64,000 nt of DNA from Paracoccus salsus (GTDB taxonomy: Bacteria > Pseudomonadota > Alphaproteobacteria > Rhodobacterales > Rhodobacteraceae): assembly GCF_021556615.1 (NCBI RefSeq), contig NZ_JAKGGD010000001.1, positions 434,001-498,000 on the forward strand, written 5' to 3'. Each line of letters opens with the position of its first letter. Positions within the stretch are counted from its first letter, which is position 1. This document shows positions 17,964-26,321 of this stretch, piece by piece. The position numbers and the translations under genes were made by a program. Under the pieces are notes generated by a model. That model saw only the letters and a list, made by a program, of their open reading frames with translations. It was not told the DNA's origin and ran no database searches.

Positions 17964-18413
17964 ATGGCGTTCACCTCGCATATGGCGCAGGCTCTGGCCG
18001 AGGCGCGTGCGGCCGCGGATCGCGGCGAGGTTCCGGTGGGCGCGGTCCTGGTATCCCCCGAGGGTCGCATAGCCGCAGCGGCGGGAAACCGCACGCGCGA
18101 GTTGTCGGACCCCACCGCCCATGCCGAAATCCTTGCGATTCGCACCGCCTGCGCCGCCGCAGGATCGGAACGCCTGCCCGGTCATGCGCTGTGGGTGACG
18201 CTGGAACCCTGCCCGATGTGCGCCGCCGCCATTTCGGCCGCCCGGATCGAGACGCTGTATTACGGTGCCGCCGACATCCGCATGGGCGGCGTTGCGCATG
18301 GCGCGCGAGTCTTCGATCACCCCCAATGCCACCACCGTCCGCAGGTCTATGACGGGATCTGCGCCGATCAGTCGCGCGCGCTGCTGCAAGGATTTTTTGC
18401 GCGTCGCCGCTAG
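17964..18413 (+). CDS. tadA: tRNA adenosine(34) deaminase TadA
   Basis: Essential zinc enzyme converting A34 to inosine in tRNA-Arg(ACG). The 149-residue protein has the cytidine-deaminase-fold metal motifs: HAE ([12 protein letters not shown], catalytic Glu) and [14 protein letters not shown] (two zinc cysteines). The ATG at 17964 matches the usual N-terminus ([26 protein letters not shown]); an in-frame start at 17922 would add 14 atypical residues. It is divergent from rluB and lies just upstream of tRNA-Gly. Confidence 0.95.
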   Translation: MAFTSHMAQALAEARAAADRGEVPVGAVLVSPEGRIAAAAGNRTRELSDPTAHAEILAIRTACAAAGSERLPGHALWVTLEPCPMCAAAISAARIETLYYGAADIRMGGVAHGARVFDHPQCHHRPQVYDGICADQSRALLQGFFARRR

Positions 18414-18466
18414 GCTGCGCCGGGTCCGATCTGCGCCCCGGGACCACGCAGACGGCATCGGACAGC

Positions 18467-18495
18467 TTGCAGCCCGGCGCCGTCCCGCCTATAGA
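18467..18495 (+). promoter_or_regulatory. Promoter of tRNA-Gly
   Basis: TTGCAG (18467-18472) and TATAGA (18490-18495) are separated by exactly 17 bp. The predicted start is about 18502, two bases before the mature tRNA 5' end. Confidence 0.75.
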
Positions 18496-18503
18496 TGGGG
18501 CAC

Positions 18504-18577
18504 GCGGGTGTAGCTCAATGGTAGAGCAGCAGCCTTCCAAGCTGAATACGTGGGTTCGATTCCCATCACCCGCTCCA
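18504..18577 (+). tRNA. tRNA-Gly (anticodon TCC)
   Basis: A 74-nt cloverleaf. Acceptor GCGGGTG pairs with CACCCGC; the D-arm is TAGCTCAATGGTAGAGCA; the anticodon loop CTTCCAA gives anticodon TCC; the T-loop is GGTTCGATTCC; and CCA is encoded at the 3' end (18575-18577). It reads glycine GGA/GGG codons. A consensus-like promoter lies directly upstream. Confidence 0.97.
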
Positions 18578-18838
18578 TCATCCCCCGTGTATCATCCTGG
18601 CGGCCAGATCGCAGGGATGGGCCGCTGTGAACGGCATCGATCGATCGACGGCAGACCCGTCCGGCGCAGGTCGGGCAGGCGGTCATTCGCCATCACCCCA
18701 GCGGCAGGGAGCGGACCGCATCCGCCACGCGTCACGAAGCCTGACGACCGGTTCCGCATGTCACCAGGCAGCATAGCGCCGATCCCGAAGACGCAGGCGT
18801 GCCCGATGGCGCGGCCTCGACGCCCCATCCCTGTGTGG

Positions 18839-21226
18839 TCAGGCGCGCAGCGTGCCGCCGGTGGCCTTCTCGACCTTGTCGATGATCTTCCGGCTCACCG
18901 CCTCGATCTCGGCATCGGTCAGCGTCTTGCCGCGCGGCTGAAGCCGGGCGGTGATGGCAATCGACTTTCGGCCATCGTCAAGCCCGGTGAACTGATCGAA
19001 GACCGACACGCTCTGGATCAGCGCCTTGTCGGCACCTTGCGCGGCGTTGACAAGCGTCATCGCCTCGACCTGGGCATCGACGACGAAGGCAAAGTCACGC
19101 TCGACCGATTGCAGTTCCAGCAGCTCCAGCGCCGGGCGCGATGCGGTGCGGGCCTTCGGGAAGGGGATGCTGGCGATGTGGATCGTGAAGCCCACTGCCG
19201 GACCCTTCACGTCGACGGCGCGCAAGACCCTGGGATGGATCTCTCCGAACGTGGCCAGCACGTTCGGCCCCAGCGCGATATTGCCGGCGCGGCCCGGGTG
19301 CCACCATCCATCCAGCTTGCGGTTGACCTGCGCCCTCGCGGGCGCGCCGATGGCGGCCAGCACCGCCTCGGCATCCGCCCTGGCATCATAGATATCCACC
19401 TTGCGGCGGCTGCCGAACGGATCGCGCGGCGCGCTGGCGCCGACCAGCAGACCGCTCAGTTGCGTGGCCTGTTCGCCCGGCTCGCCGCCGGTGAACACCG
19501 GGCCGATCTCGAACAGGGCAAGATCCGCAAAGCCGCGTGCCTGGTTGCGCGAGGCCGCGGCCAGCAGGCCGGGCAGCAGGTCGGGGCGCAGATGGGTCAT
19601 CTCGCTGCTGATCGGATTGTCGACGCGTAGCGCGTCGCCGCCACCGCCGAACAGCGTCGCCGCCGCCTCGTCGATGAAACTGTAGGTGACGCATTCGTTG
19701 TAACCCAGCGCCGCCGCCTGACGCCGCGCGGCCTTCTCGCGCATCTGCAAGGGCGTCAGGACGGGCCTCGGAACGCCGGGCTGCGGACGCGGCATCGGCT
19801 TGCCCTCGAGCCTGGTCAGGCTGGCGATGCGGGCGATCTCTTCGACCAGATCGGCCTCGCCCAGCACGTCGGGGCGCCACGAGGGCACATGCGCCATGTC
19901 ACCCTCCAGCCGAAAGCCGAGCGCGCTCAGCGTCGCGCGCTGGGTGACGGCCGGAATGTCGAGGCCGACCAGACTGGTCGTGCGCGCCGGGTCCAGGCGG
20001 TAGGCGCGGTCGCTGTCGGGAATGGCGCCGGCAGTCACCACCTCGGAGGCTTCGCCCCCGCACAGATCGATCACCATTTGCGTCGCCAGATCAAGGCCAT
20101 GCAGCGTGAAATTCGGATCGATTCCACGTTCGAACCGATAGCGTGCGTCCGAGTTGATCTTCAGCGCACGACCGGTCGCAGCGGTGCTGATCGGGTCGAA
20201 ATACGCAGCTTCGATAAAGACATCGGTGGTCTCGTCACTGGCACCCGACACGGCCCCGCCCATGACGCCGGCGATGCTTTCCGGCCCGTTCCGGTCGCAG
20301 ATCACCACGCAACCTTCAGGCAGGCTGTAGGTCTTGTCATCAAGCGCGACGACCTGCTCGCCGGGACGGGCCGCGCGCAGGGTCAGGTCGCCTTCGATCT
20401 TCGCGGCGTCAAAGACGTGCAAGGGACGGTTCAGGTCGTAGGTGTAGAAATTGGTGATATCGACCAGGGCATTGATGGGCCGCAAACCGATCGCGCGAAG
20501 GCGCTTTTGCAGCCATTCCGGGCTGGGACCGTTGCGCAGGCCGCGCACCACGCGACCGCTGAAAAACGGCGCCTTGTCAGACACATCGGCGTCGATACTG
20601 ACCTTGATCGGGCACGGGAATGCAGGCAGGATCCGGGTCTCGCGGACGGGCTTGAGAACGCCCAGCCCCCGCGCGGCAAGATCGCGCGCGATGCCGTGGA
20701 CACCCAGCGCATCGGGGCGGTTCGGGGTGATCTTGATGTAGATCATCGGGTCGATCTTTTCGGGCGCGTTGGCGGCCAGCCAGTCGGTGAATTTCTGCCC
20801 GACCTCGCCCGAGGCAAGTTCGATGATGCCGGTGTGTTCGTCCGACAGTTCCAGTTCGCGCTCGGACGCCATCATGCCGTGGCTTTCGACGCCGCGGATC
20901 CTGCCGATAGCCAGCGTGGTGTCGATCCCGGGGACGTAATCGCCCGGCTTCGCGAGCACGACGGTGATGCCCTCGCGGGCATTGGGAGCCCCGCAGACGA
21001 TCTGTTTCTCGCCCTCGTCCGTCAGCACGCGACAGACGCGCAGACGGTCCGCATCTGGATGAGGTGTCGCCTCCAAGACCTTGGCAAGGGTGAAGGAATT
21101 CAACTTTGCCGCCGGATCGGAAACCTCTTCGACCTCAAGGCCCAGATCGGTCAGCGCCTCGGTGATCTCGCCGAGGGTCGCGCGGGTATCGAGATGCTCT
21201 TTGAGCCAGGAGAAGGTAAATTTCAT
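18839..21226 (-). CDS. pheT: Phenylalanyl-tRNA synthetase beta subunit
   Basis: Beta subunit of the alpha2-beta2 enzyme that charges tRNA-Phe; it holds tRNA-binding and editing domains. The 795-residue length is normal. The start MKFTFSWLKEHLDTRATLGE is diagnostic. An EMAP-type tRNA-binding domain follows (HPDADRLRVCRVLTDEGEKQ), then the B3/B4 editing region (NRPDALGVHGIARDLAARGL), the B5 domain, and the C-terminal anticodon-binding fold ending KIIDKVEKATGGTLRA. It is transcribed in the same direction as pheS, but an opposite-strand TM2 gene and 490 bp of non-coding DNA lie between them, so it probably needs its own promoter. Confidence 0.97.
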   Translation of the reverse strand: MKFTFSWLKEHLDTRATLGEITEALTDLGLEVEEVSDPAAKLNSFTLAKVLEATPHPDADRLRVCRVLTDEGEKQIVCGAPNAREGITVVLAKPGDYVPGIDTTLAIGRIRGVESHGMMASERELELSDEHTGIIELASGEVGQKFTDWLAANAPEKIDPMIYIKITPNRPDALGVHGIARDLAARGLGVLKPVRETRILPAFPCPIKVSIDADVSDKAPFFSGRVVRGLRNGPSPEWLQKRLRAIGLRPINALVDITNFYTYDLNRPLHVFDAAKIEGDLTLRAARPGEQVVALDDKTYSLPEGCVVICDRNGPESIAGVMGGAVSGASDETTDVFIEAAYFDPISTAATGRALKINSDARYRFERGIDPNFTLHGLDLATQMVIDLCGGEASEVVTAGAIPDSDRAYRLDPARTTSLVGLDIPAVTQRATLSALGFRLEGDMAHVPSWRPDVLGEADLVEEIARIASLTRLEGKPMPRPQPGVPRPVLTPLQMREKAARRQAAALGYNECVTYSFIDEAAATLFGGGGDALRVDNPISSEMTHLRPDLLPGLLAAASRNQARGFADLALFEIGPVFTGGEPGEQATQLSGLLVGASAPRDPFGSRRKVDIYDARADAEAVLAAIGAPARAQVNRKLDGWWHPGRAGNIALGPNVLATFGEIHPRVLRAVDVKGPAVGFTIHIASIPFPKARTASRPALELLELQSVERDFAFVVDAQVEAMTLVNAAQGADKALIQSVSVFDQFTGLDDGRKSIAITARLQPRGKTLTDAEIEAVSRKIIDKVEKATGGTLRA

Positions 21227-21403
21227 GTCGCAGACTTCCGTTCGGCCCCCCGGTTCGGGGTTTGGACCGGTTCCTAACCCAAGGCGGCGGCGAATGGTAG
21301 GGGCCCGCGCAGCGTTGGCCCCGACGCGGCGCGGGGTTTTCCAGGCGATCGCGATGATGCCGGCAGACGACCCGGTTTTCATCGCGCCGGGCGCGGACCG
21401 GAC

Positions 21404-21494
21404 AGGCACAGGAGGAGGCACGGCACCAGGCACTGGCCCGTGCACGGAGCATGCACGAGGCGTGCACCGGCCGTGCACAGGCTGTACACCGCTT
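21404..21494. repeat. Eight-copy helically phased RKGCAC repeat array
   Basis: The hexamer (A/G)(G/T)GCAC or a one-base variant recurs eight times. AGGCAC at 21404, 21416 and 21428, and GTGCAC at 21440, are spaced by 12 bp. Then ATGCAC (21451), GTGCAC (21462), GTGCAC (21473) and GTACAC (21484) follow at exactly 11-bp intervals. The last five units fit the 11-mer RTGCACNGGCY loosely. GTGCAC is itself a palindrome. An 11-bp period is not a codon multiple, so coding repetition is excluded; the spacing puts all copies on nearly one face of the helix, as in iterated protein-binding sites. Confidence 0.7.
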
Positions 21495-21500
21495 GCGCGC

Positions 21501-21526
21501 GCTGTTGCGCGGAATGGCGCAACAGC
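21501..21526. other. Perfect 10-bp hairpin next to the repeat array
   Basis: GCTGTTGCGC (21501-21510) is the exact reverse complement of GCGCAACAGC (21517-21526), with a 6-base loop. It lies immediately after the RKGCAC array. No T-run follows, so it could be an operator or an RNA structure rather than a terminator. Confidence 0.5.
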
Positions 21527-21540
21527 ATCGTTTGCGTCCC

Positions 21541-21590
21541 GCGACGCCCGGGGGCTGTCTGCCCCCGGACCCCCGAGGATATGTCCCGAC
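21541..21590. repeat. Dispersed GC-rich palindromic element (Rhodobacteraceae type)
   Basis: CCGGGGGC (21548-21555), loop TGTCT, GCCCCCGG (21561-21568), followed by ACCCCCGAGGATAT. From memory, a palindrome with this CCCCCGAGGATAT flank recurs between genes in Rhodobacter and Paracoccus genomes. A partial copy in the opposite orientation lies at 35121-35156 in this window. Confidence 0.55.
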
Positions 21591-21716
21591 CAAGGCAGGG
21601 CGCGGCCGCGCGGCGGCCCTGGTCCCGGGCGCGCGGCCTTGCGCGGCAGCGATCCTGCCCTATCTCTTGCGCGTGGGCGGCGGTTTCCGCCCGAGACCTG
21701 CAGGGACACGAGGCTG

Positions 21717-22037
21717 ATGGGTGTGGAACGGGAATTGCTGATCGAGCAACGCGTGGCGAACGAGGCGAGATCGCCCTTCGTGGCCTATCTGCTGGCGATC
21801 CTGCTGTGGGGGTTCGGCGCGCATCGGTTCTATCTGGGCCGCTACATGAGCGGCGCGCTGATGCTGCTGTTGTGGGGCATCGGCTGGCTGACCGCGCCGA
21901 TCCTGATCGGCTGGCTGCCCATCGCCCTGGTCAGCATCTGGGCGCTGGTCGATCTGTTCCTGATCCCCGGCATGATCCGCGAGGATCAGGCGATGATCCG
22001 GCAGCGGCTGACGGCGGAGGCGGTCGGGTATCGATGA
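21717..22037 (+). CDS. TM2-domain membrane protein
   Basis: A 106-residue inner-membrane protein. The TM2 domain is clear: AYLLAILLWGFGAHRFYLGRYMSGALMLLLWGIGWLTAPILIG, with two hydrophobic helices joined by the family's FGAHRFYLGR turn, then a third hydrophobic stretch (ALVSIWALVDLFLIPGMI). TM2 proteins have no agreed biochemical role in bacteria. The start is the ATG at 21717, two bases after an upstream TGA. It lies on the strand opposite to pheS and pheT and ends 22 bp from the pheS stop. The repeat array at 21404-21494 is upstream of it. Confidence 0.88.
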   Translation: MGVERELLIEQRVANEARSPFVAYLLAILLWGFGAHRFYLGRYMSGALMLLLWGIGWLTAPILIGWLPIALVSIWALVDLFLIPGMIREDQAMIRQRLTAEAVGYR

Positions 22038-22059
22038 ACCGCGGGCGGCGGGCCGCTTG

Positions 22060-23139
22060 TCACCGGTTGAGCCCGCCCGCCACGCTTGGCACGTCGCCCG
22101 GCATGAAGCCGAAATGGCGCAGCCAGCGCAGGTCGGATTCGAAGAAGGCGCGCAGGTCGGGGATGCCGTATTTCAGCATCGCCATGCGATCGATGCCCAT
22201 GCCGAAGGCGAAGCCCTGCCATGCGTCGGGGTCGATGCCGCCCGAGCGCAGCACATGCGGATGGACCATCCCCGAACCCAGCACCTCGAGCCAGCCCTCG
22301 CCCTCGCCCAGCTTCAGCGTGCCGCCTTCCCACGAGCACTGGATATCGACCTCGGCCGAGGGTTCGGTGAAGGGAAAATGGCTGGCGCGAAAGCGGGTCT
22401 TCACGCGGGTGCCGAAGAAGGCCGAAAAGAATTCCTCAAGCGTCCATTTCAGCTGCGCCATGGAGATGTCGCGGTCGATGGCCAGCCCCTCGATCTGGTG
22501 GAACATCGGCGTGTGCGTCTGGTCCATGTCCATGCGGTAGACGCGGCCCGGCGCGATCACGCGGATCGGCGCACCCTGATCCTGCATGGCGCGGATCTGG
22601 ACCGGCGAGGTATGCGTGCGCAGCACATGCGGCGGGCGGTCGTCGCCCGGCGCGCGGTGCATGAAGAACGTGTCGTGTTCCTGGCGCGCCGGGTGTTCGG
22701 GCGCGATGTTCAGCGCGTCGAAATTGTACCAGTCGGTCTCGACCTGCGGGCCCTCGGCCACGGCAAAGCCCATATCGGCGAAGATCGCGGTCACCTCGTC
22801 CATGACCTGGCTGACCGGGTGGATCGTGCCTTGCGGGCGCGGCCGGCCGGGCAGTGTCACGTCCAGCCATTCGCCGGCCAGCCGTGCCTCCAGCGCGGCA
22901 TCGTCCAGCGCGGCCTTGCGGGCGCGCAGCGCGGTGTCGATCTCGTCGCGCAGGGCGTTGAGCGCCTTGCCGGTGGTCTGGCGTTGCTCGGGGCTCATCC
23001 GGCCCAGTTCGCGCATCTTCAGGCTGATCTCGCCCTTCTTGCCAAGCGCGGCGAGGCGGACATCCTCGATCGCCGCGGGGTCTGCGGCGGATTTGATGCG
23101 GTCAAGCCATTGCTGGCGCAGGGGGGTCAGATCATCCAT
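22060..23139 (-). CDS. pheS: Phenylalanyl-tRNA synthetase alpha subunit
   Basis: Catalytic subunit of phenylalanyl-tRNA synthetase. The 359-residue protein has the N-terminal coiled-coil arm (about 1-85) and the class II core: motif 2 region ([31 protein letters not shown]) and motif 3 ([30 protein letters not shown]). Length is standard. The gene lies 69 bp downstream of arsH on the same strand, so read-through from the ars operon is possible. It ends convergently 22 bp from the TM2 gene that separates it from pheT. Confidence 0.97.
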   Translation of the reverse strand: MDDLTPLRQQWLDRIKSAADPAAIEDVRLAALGKKGEISLKMRELGRMSPEQRQTTGKALNALRDEIDTALRARKAALDDAALEARLAGEWLDVTLPGRPRPQGTIHPVSQVMDEVTAIFADMGFAVAEGPQVETDWYNFDALNIAPEHPARQEHDTFFMHRAPGDDRPPHVLRTHTSPVQIRAMQDQGAPIRVIAPGRVYRMDMDQTHTPMFHQIEGLAIDRDISMAQLKWTLEEFFSAFFGTRVKTRFRASHFPFTEPSAEVDIQCSWEGGTLKLGEGEGWLEVLGSGMVHPHVLRSGGIDPDAWQGFAFGMGIDRMAMLKYGIPDLRAFFESDLRWLRHFGFMPGDVPSVAGGLNR

Positions 23140-23208
23140 CGTCTTGCCTTCGCGTCGCGTGTCGGCGCCTGCGTTAGCATTTGTCGGCGGGCGGGGGAAG
23201 GCCGGGCA

Positions 23209-23940
23209 CTAGACCGCCTTCGACTGGTTGACGCGCGCCGACAGGGCGGCGTGGCTTTCGACGCGTTCCGAGTAGCGGTCGGTCAGATGGTCGCGCAGGT
23301 CGCGGGTCAGCAGGGTGAACCGCATCAGCTCCTCCATCACGTCGACGATGCGGTTGTAATAGGGCGAGGGTTTCATCCGGCCCTGGTCGTCGAATTCGTC
23401 CCAGGCCCTGGCGACCGAGGACTGGTTGGGGATCGTCAGCAGCCGCATCCAGCGGCCGAGGATGCGAAGCTGGTTGACGGTGTTGAAGCTCTGGCTGCCG
23501 CCACAGACCTGCATCACCGCCAGCGTCTTGCCCTGGGTCGGGCGCACCCCACCAAGCGACAGCGGGATCCAGTCGATCTGGGCTTTCATCACGCCGGACA
23601 TCGCGCCGTGGCGTTCGGGCGAGGACCAGACCATGCCCTCGCACCACCCGACCAACGCGCGCAGTTCGGCGACCTTGGGATGTTCGGCATCGGTCGCGTC
23701 GGGCAGCGGCAGGTCGCGTGGATCGAAGAGCCGCGTTTCGGCCCCGTATTCGGTCAGGATGCGGGCGGATTCCTCGGCCGCGAAGCGCGAGAAGCTGCGT
23801 TCGCGCAGCGAGCCGTATAGCAGCAGGATGCGCGGCTTGTGGGTGCTGGAGGTGGCGGGCTTCAGCCCCGCGGCGGTGATCGGGTCGAAGCAGTCGGGAT
23901 TGACGTTCGGCAGGTCAGTCAAGGATCGTGCCCCCCTCAT
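23209..23940 (-). CDS. arsH: Arsenical resistance protein ArsH (NADPH-FMN reductase family)
   Basis: Flavoprotein of the ArsH family; characterised members oxidise trivalent organoarsenicals or act as NADPH:FMN reductases. The 243-residue protein shows the flavodoxin-like phosphate-binding motif [15 protein letters not shown] and the family blocks [22 protein letters not shown] and [18 protein letters not shown]. Length is typical. The ATG at 23940 overlaps the end of arsC by 26 bp, so the two are probably translationally coupled. Last gene of the minus-strand ars operon. Confidence 0.94.
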   Translation of the reverse strand: MRGARSLTDLPNVNPDCFDPITAAGLKPATSSTHKPRILLLYGSLRERSFSRFAAEESARILTEYGAETRLFDPRDLPLPDATDAEHPKVAELRALVGWCEGMVWSSPERHGAMSGVMKAQIDWIPLSLGGVRPTQGKTLAVMQVCGGSQSFNTVNQLRILGRWMRLLTIPNQSSVARAWDEFDDQGRMKPSPYYNRIVDVMEELMRFTLLTRDLRDHLTDRYSERVESHAALSARVNQSKAV

Positions 23941-24334
23941 TCCGCATCCCTTGGCCGTCCTGGTTGCGAAGCGGGCCGGGCGGCAGGCTGTCCAGGAGGC
24001 CCAGCACGGCCTCTGAGGGGCGGCACAGGCGCACGCCCTTGCGCGAGGCGACGATGGGTCGATTGACCAGCACCGGATGGGCCAGCATCGCGTCGAGGAT
24101 CGCGTCGTCGGATACGCCCTCATCCAGCAGGCCCAGATCCGCGGCCGGCGATTTCGTGGCCCGCAACGCCTGGCGCGGGGTCAGGTCGGCGGCGGCAAAC
24201 AGCGCCAGCAGCTGCGGGCGGGTCCAGCCCTCGGCGAGGTAGTCGATCACGACGGGCCGGGCGCCAGAGGCGCGGATGATGTCCAGCACGTCGCGCGAGG
24301 TGCCGCAATCGGGGTTGTGGTGGATGACGATCAT
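23915..24334 (-). CDS. arsC: Arsenate reductase ArsC (glutaredoxin-coupled type)
   Basis: Reduces arsenate to arsenite using glutathione and glutaredoxin. The 139-residue protein begins [20 protein letters not shown], with catalytic C10 in the NPxCGTSR motif of the thioredoxin-fold class. It also contains [13 protein letters not shown] and the conserved [20 protein letters not shown], which includes the arsenate-binding arginines of this class. Overlaps ACR3 by 4 bp upstream and arsH by 26 bp downstream. It is evolutionarily unrelated to the phosphatase-type reductase fused to ArsR in the same operon. Confidence 0.95.
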   Translation of the reverse strand: MIVIHHNPDCGTSRDVLDIIRASGARPVVIDYLAEGWTRPQLLALFAAADLTPRQALRATKSPAADLGLLDEGVSDDAILDAMLAHPVLVNRPIVASRKGVRLCRPSEAVLGLLDSLPPGPLRNQDGQGMRNEGGTILD

Positions 24335-25377
24335 GTCCGGACCTCGGGGAAACGGTCTCGCGTGCGGTTGGCGAAGGCCACCAGCGACAGCATCACCGGC
24401 ACCTCGACCAGCACGCCGACCACAGTCGCCAGCGCGGCGCCGGAATTCAGGCCGAACAGGCTGATCGCGACCGCGACGGCGAGTTCGAAGAAGTTCGACG
24501 TGCCGATCAGCGCGCAGGGCGCGGCGATCCGGTGCGGCACGCGCAAGGCATGGGCGGCGGCATAGGCCAGCGCGAAGATGCCATAGCTCTGGATCAGGAT
24601 CGGCACGGCGATCATCGCGATCACGATGGGGCGGTCCAGGATCACCTGCCCCTGCAGCGCGAACAGGATGGCGACGGTCGCCAGCAGCCCGATCATCGAG
24701 AAGGGCTTGATCCGGGCGATGAAGGCGGCGGTTCGGTCGCCCATCGCGCGGCGGGTGATCTGGCCGGCGATCAGCGGCAGCACCACGTAAAGGACGGTCG
24801 CCAGCACCAGCGTCTGCCATGGCACCTGCACATCGGTCACGCCCAGCAGAAAGGCGACGATCGGCGCGAAGGCCACGACCATGATCAGGTCGTTCACCGA
24901 GACCTGCACCAGGGTGTAGGTCTCGTCCCCGCGGGTCAGCTGCGACCAGACGAAGACCATCGCGGTGCAGGGCGCGGCGCCCAGAAGGATGAGCCCGGCA
25001 ATATACTGCGTGGCATCCTGCGGGTCGATCCAGGGCGCGAAGATGTATTCGAAGAACAGCACCGCCAGCGCGGCCATGGTGAACGGCTTGACCAGCCAGT
25101 TGACGGCCAGCGTGATCAGCAGGCCGCGCGGCTGTCGCGCGATCCCCGAGACGGCGCCGAAATCCACACCGATCATCATCGGATAGACCATCGCCCAGAT
25201 CAGCACCGCGACCACGAGGTTGATCGAGGCGACCTCGGCCCCGGCGACGGCCTGCACCAGGCCGGGCGCGACCACGCCCAGCCCGATGCCGCCGATCATT
25301 GCGGCAAGCACCCACAGGCTGAGCCAGCGTTCGAATGTGCCAAGAGGCGCGGGTCCCGTGGCGGTCAGGTCGGTCAT
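24331..25377 (-). CDS. acr3: Arsenite efflux transporter ACR3
   Basis: Inner-membrane carrier that expels arsenite using the proton-motive force. The 348-residue protein is predicted to have about ten membrane helices and carries the diagnostic ACR3 cysteine in [15 protein letters not shown] (C137), plus the conserved [12 protein letters not shown] and [19 protein letters not shown] segments. The ATG at 25377 gives the standard length; an upstream in-frame start at 25542 would add 55 residues that overlap the arsR fusion gene. The stop overlaps the arsC start (ATGA). Confidence 0.95.
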   Translation of the reverse strand: MTDLTATGPAPLGTFERWLSLWVLAAMIGGIGLGVVAPGLVQAVAGAEVASINLVVAVLIWAMVYPMMIGVDFGAVSGIARQPRGLLITLAVNWLVKPFTMAALAVLFFEYIFAPWIDPQDATQYIAGLILLGAAPCTAMVFVWSQLTRGDETYTLVQVSVNDLIMVVAFAPIVAFLLGVTDVQVPWQTLVLATVLYVVLPLIAGQITRRAMGDRTAAFIARIKPFSMIGLLATVAILFALQGQVILDRPIVIAMIAVPILIQSYGIFALAYAAAHALRVPHRIAAPCALIGTSNFFELAVAVAISLFGLNSGAALATVVGVLVEVPVMLSLVAFANRTRDRFPEVRT

Positions 25378-25378
25378 G

Positions 25379-26251
25379 TCAGCCTCGTGCGTCCGAAAGA
25401 GGGGTTTCATCCCGGCCGATCCTGTCGACCCGGGCCTGCAGCGAATTGCGTCCCAGCGATTCCAGCGGCAGGCTGGTGAAGGCCGAAAGCCGGGTCGCCA
25501 GCATCTTGTGGGTCGCGGCAAAAGCGGCGGCCTGTTGGGCATCGTTGCCAGAGACGGCGGCCGGATCGGGCACGCCCCAATGGGCGGTCACCGGATAGCC
25601 CGGCCAGACGGGACAGACCTCGCCGGCGGCGCTGTCGCAGACGGTAAAGACGAAATCCATGCGCGGCGCGTCCGGGCCGGCGAATTCATCCCAGCTTTTC
25701 GAGCGGATGCCCGACAGATCGTAGCCCAGCCGATCCAGCAGTTGCAGGGTCCGCGGGTTGGGCTGGCCCGCGGGATGGGAACCGGCCGAAAACGCGCGAA
25801 AGCGGCCCGAGGGGTCGGCATTCAGGATCGCCTCGGCGATCAGCGAGCGGGCAGAGTTGGCGGTGCACAGAAACAGCACGTTGAAGGGTTCGTCGCGCAT
25901 CTTGGACTCCGTTGACAGATCGGGAACCGGGGCTGAGATAAGGGTATTGATGGCCGGGCGGCAGAGAGCCGGATTGCCGCCACAGCAATCGCTGAGCAGG
26001 TAATCGACCAGATGCCGCATGGTCGTCAGGTCGGCGAAATAGCGGATCGACCGGCCCTCGCGGCGCCGCAGCACCAGCCCGGCCTTGGCCAGCAGCGACA
26101 GGTTGGAGGACAGCGTGTTCTCGCGCGCGTTCAGCGCCTGGGCGATCTCTCCGGCGGCCATGCCGTTGGCACCTGCATGGACCAGCAGGCGAAAGACCGA
26201 AAGCCGCATCGGCTGACCGAGTGCGGCAAAGCAGTCGAGGGCGGCGTTCAT
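25379..26251 (-). CDS. Fusion of ArsR-family repressor and low-molecular-weight phosphatase-type arsenate reductase
   Basis: Two domains in one 290-residue protein. Residues about 1-100 are an ArsR winged helix ([20 protein letters not shown]; recognition helix [15 protein letters not shown]) with a C-terminal cysteine cluster [12 protein letters not shown] (C89, C90, C97), a plausible As(III) site. Residues about 118-285 are a low-molecular-weight phosphatase fold with the P-loop C129-TANSA-R135 (CX5R) and the general-acid motif WGVPDP (D229), so it looks catalytically intact. I chose the ATG at 26251 because GGAAAG lies 6 bases upstream; the ATG at 26257 abuts that site. First gene of the ars operon, probably arsenite-induced and self-repressed. 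Confidence 0.9.
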   Translation of the reverse strand: MNAALDCFAALGQPMRLSVFRLLVHAGANGMAAGEIAQALNARENTLSSNLSLLAKAGLVLRRREGRSIRYFADLTTMRHLVDYLLSDCCGGNPALCRPAINTLISAPVPDLSTESKMRDEPFNVLFLCTANSARSLIAEAILNADPSGRFRAFSAGSHPAGQPNPRTLQLLDRLGYDLSGIRSKSWDEFAGPDAPRMDFVFTVCDSAAGEVCPVWPGYPVTAHWGVPDPAAVSGNDAQQAAAFAATHKMLATRLSAFTSLPLESLGRNSLQARVDRIGRDETPLSDARG

Positions 26252-26289
26252 TTCCATCTTTCCAGAATAATCGAAATGAAGCGCCGTGA

Positions 26290-26312
26290 AAAGGGGGCGT
26301 GATGCCCCCTTT
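26290..26312 (-). terminator. Terminator after the AGCS symporter gene
   Basis: AAAGGGGGC (26290-26298) pairs perfectly with GCCCCCTTT (26304-26312) around GTGAT. On the minus strand the hairpin ends in TTTT. It lies 10 bp past the symporter stop and just upstream of the arsR fusion gene, insulating the ars operon. Confidence 0.75.
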
Positions 26313-26321
26313 CCAGGATGG

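Larger units (their letters stand above)
21227..21716. other. 490-bp divergent intergenic region between pheT and the TM2 gene
   Basis: No convincing gene is present. The region holds three structures, listed separately: a phased repeat array (21404-21494), a perfect hairpin (21501-21526) and a dispersed GC-rich palindromic element (21541-21590). It must also contain the promoters of pheT and of the TM2 gene, but no clear -35/-10 pair is visible. Confidence 0.6.

Noticed and set aside
18578..18838. Possible gene or second tRNA after tRNA-Gly
   Set aside because: No further cloverleaf is visible and the short frames lack start signals; treated as empty spacer before the pheT stop.
21404..21494. 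CRISPR array or coding tandem repeat
   Set aside because: Units are 11-12 bp with no unique spacers, and the 11-bp period breaks any reading frame.
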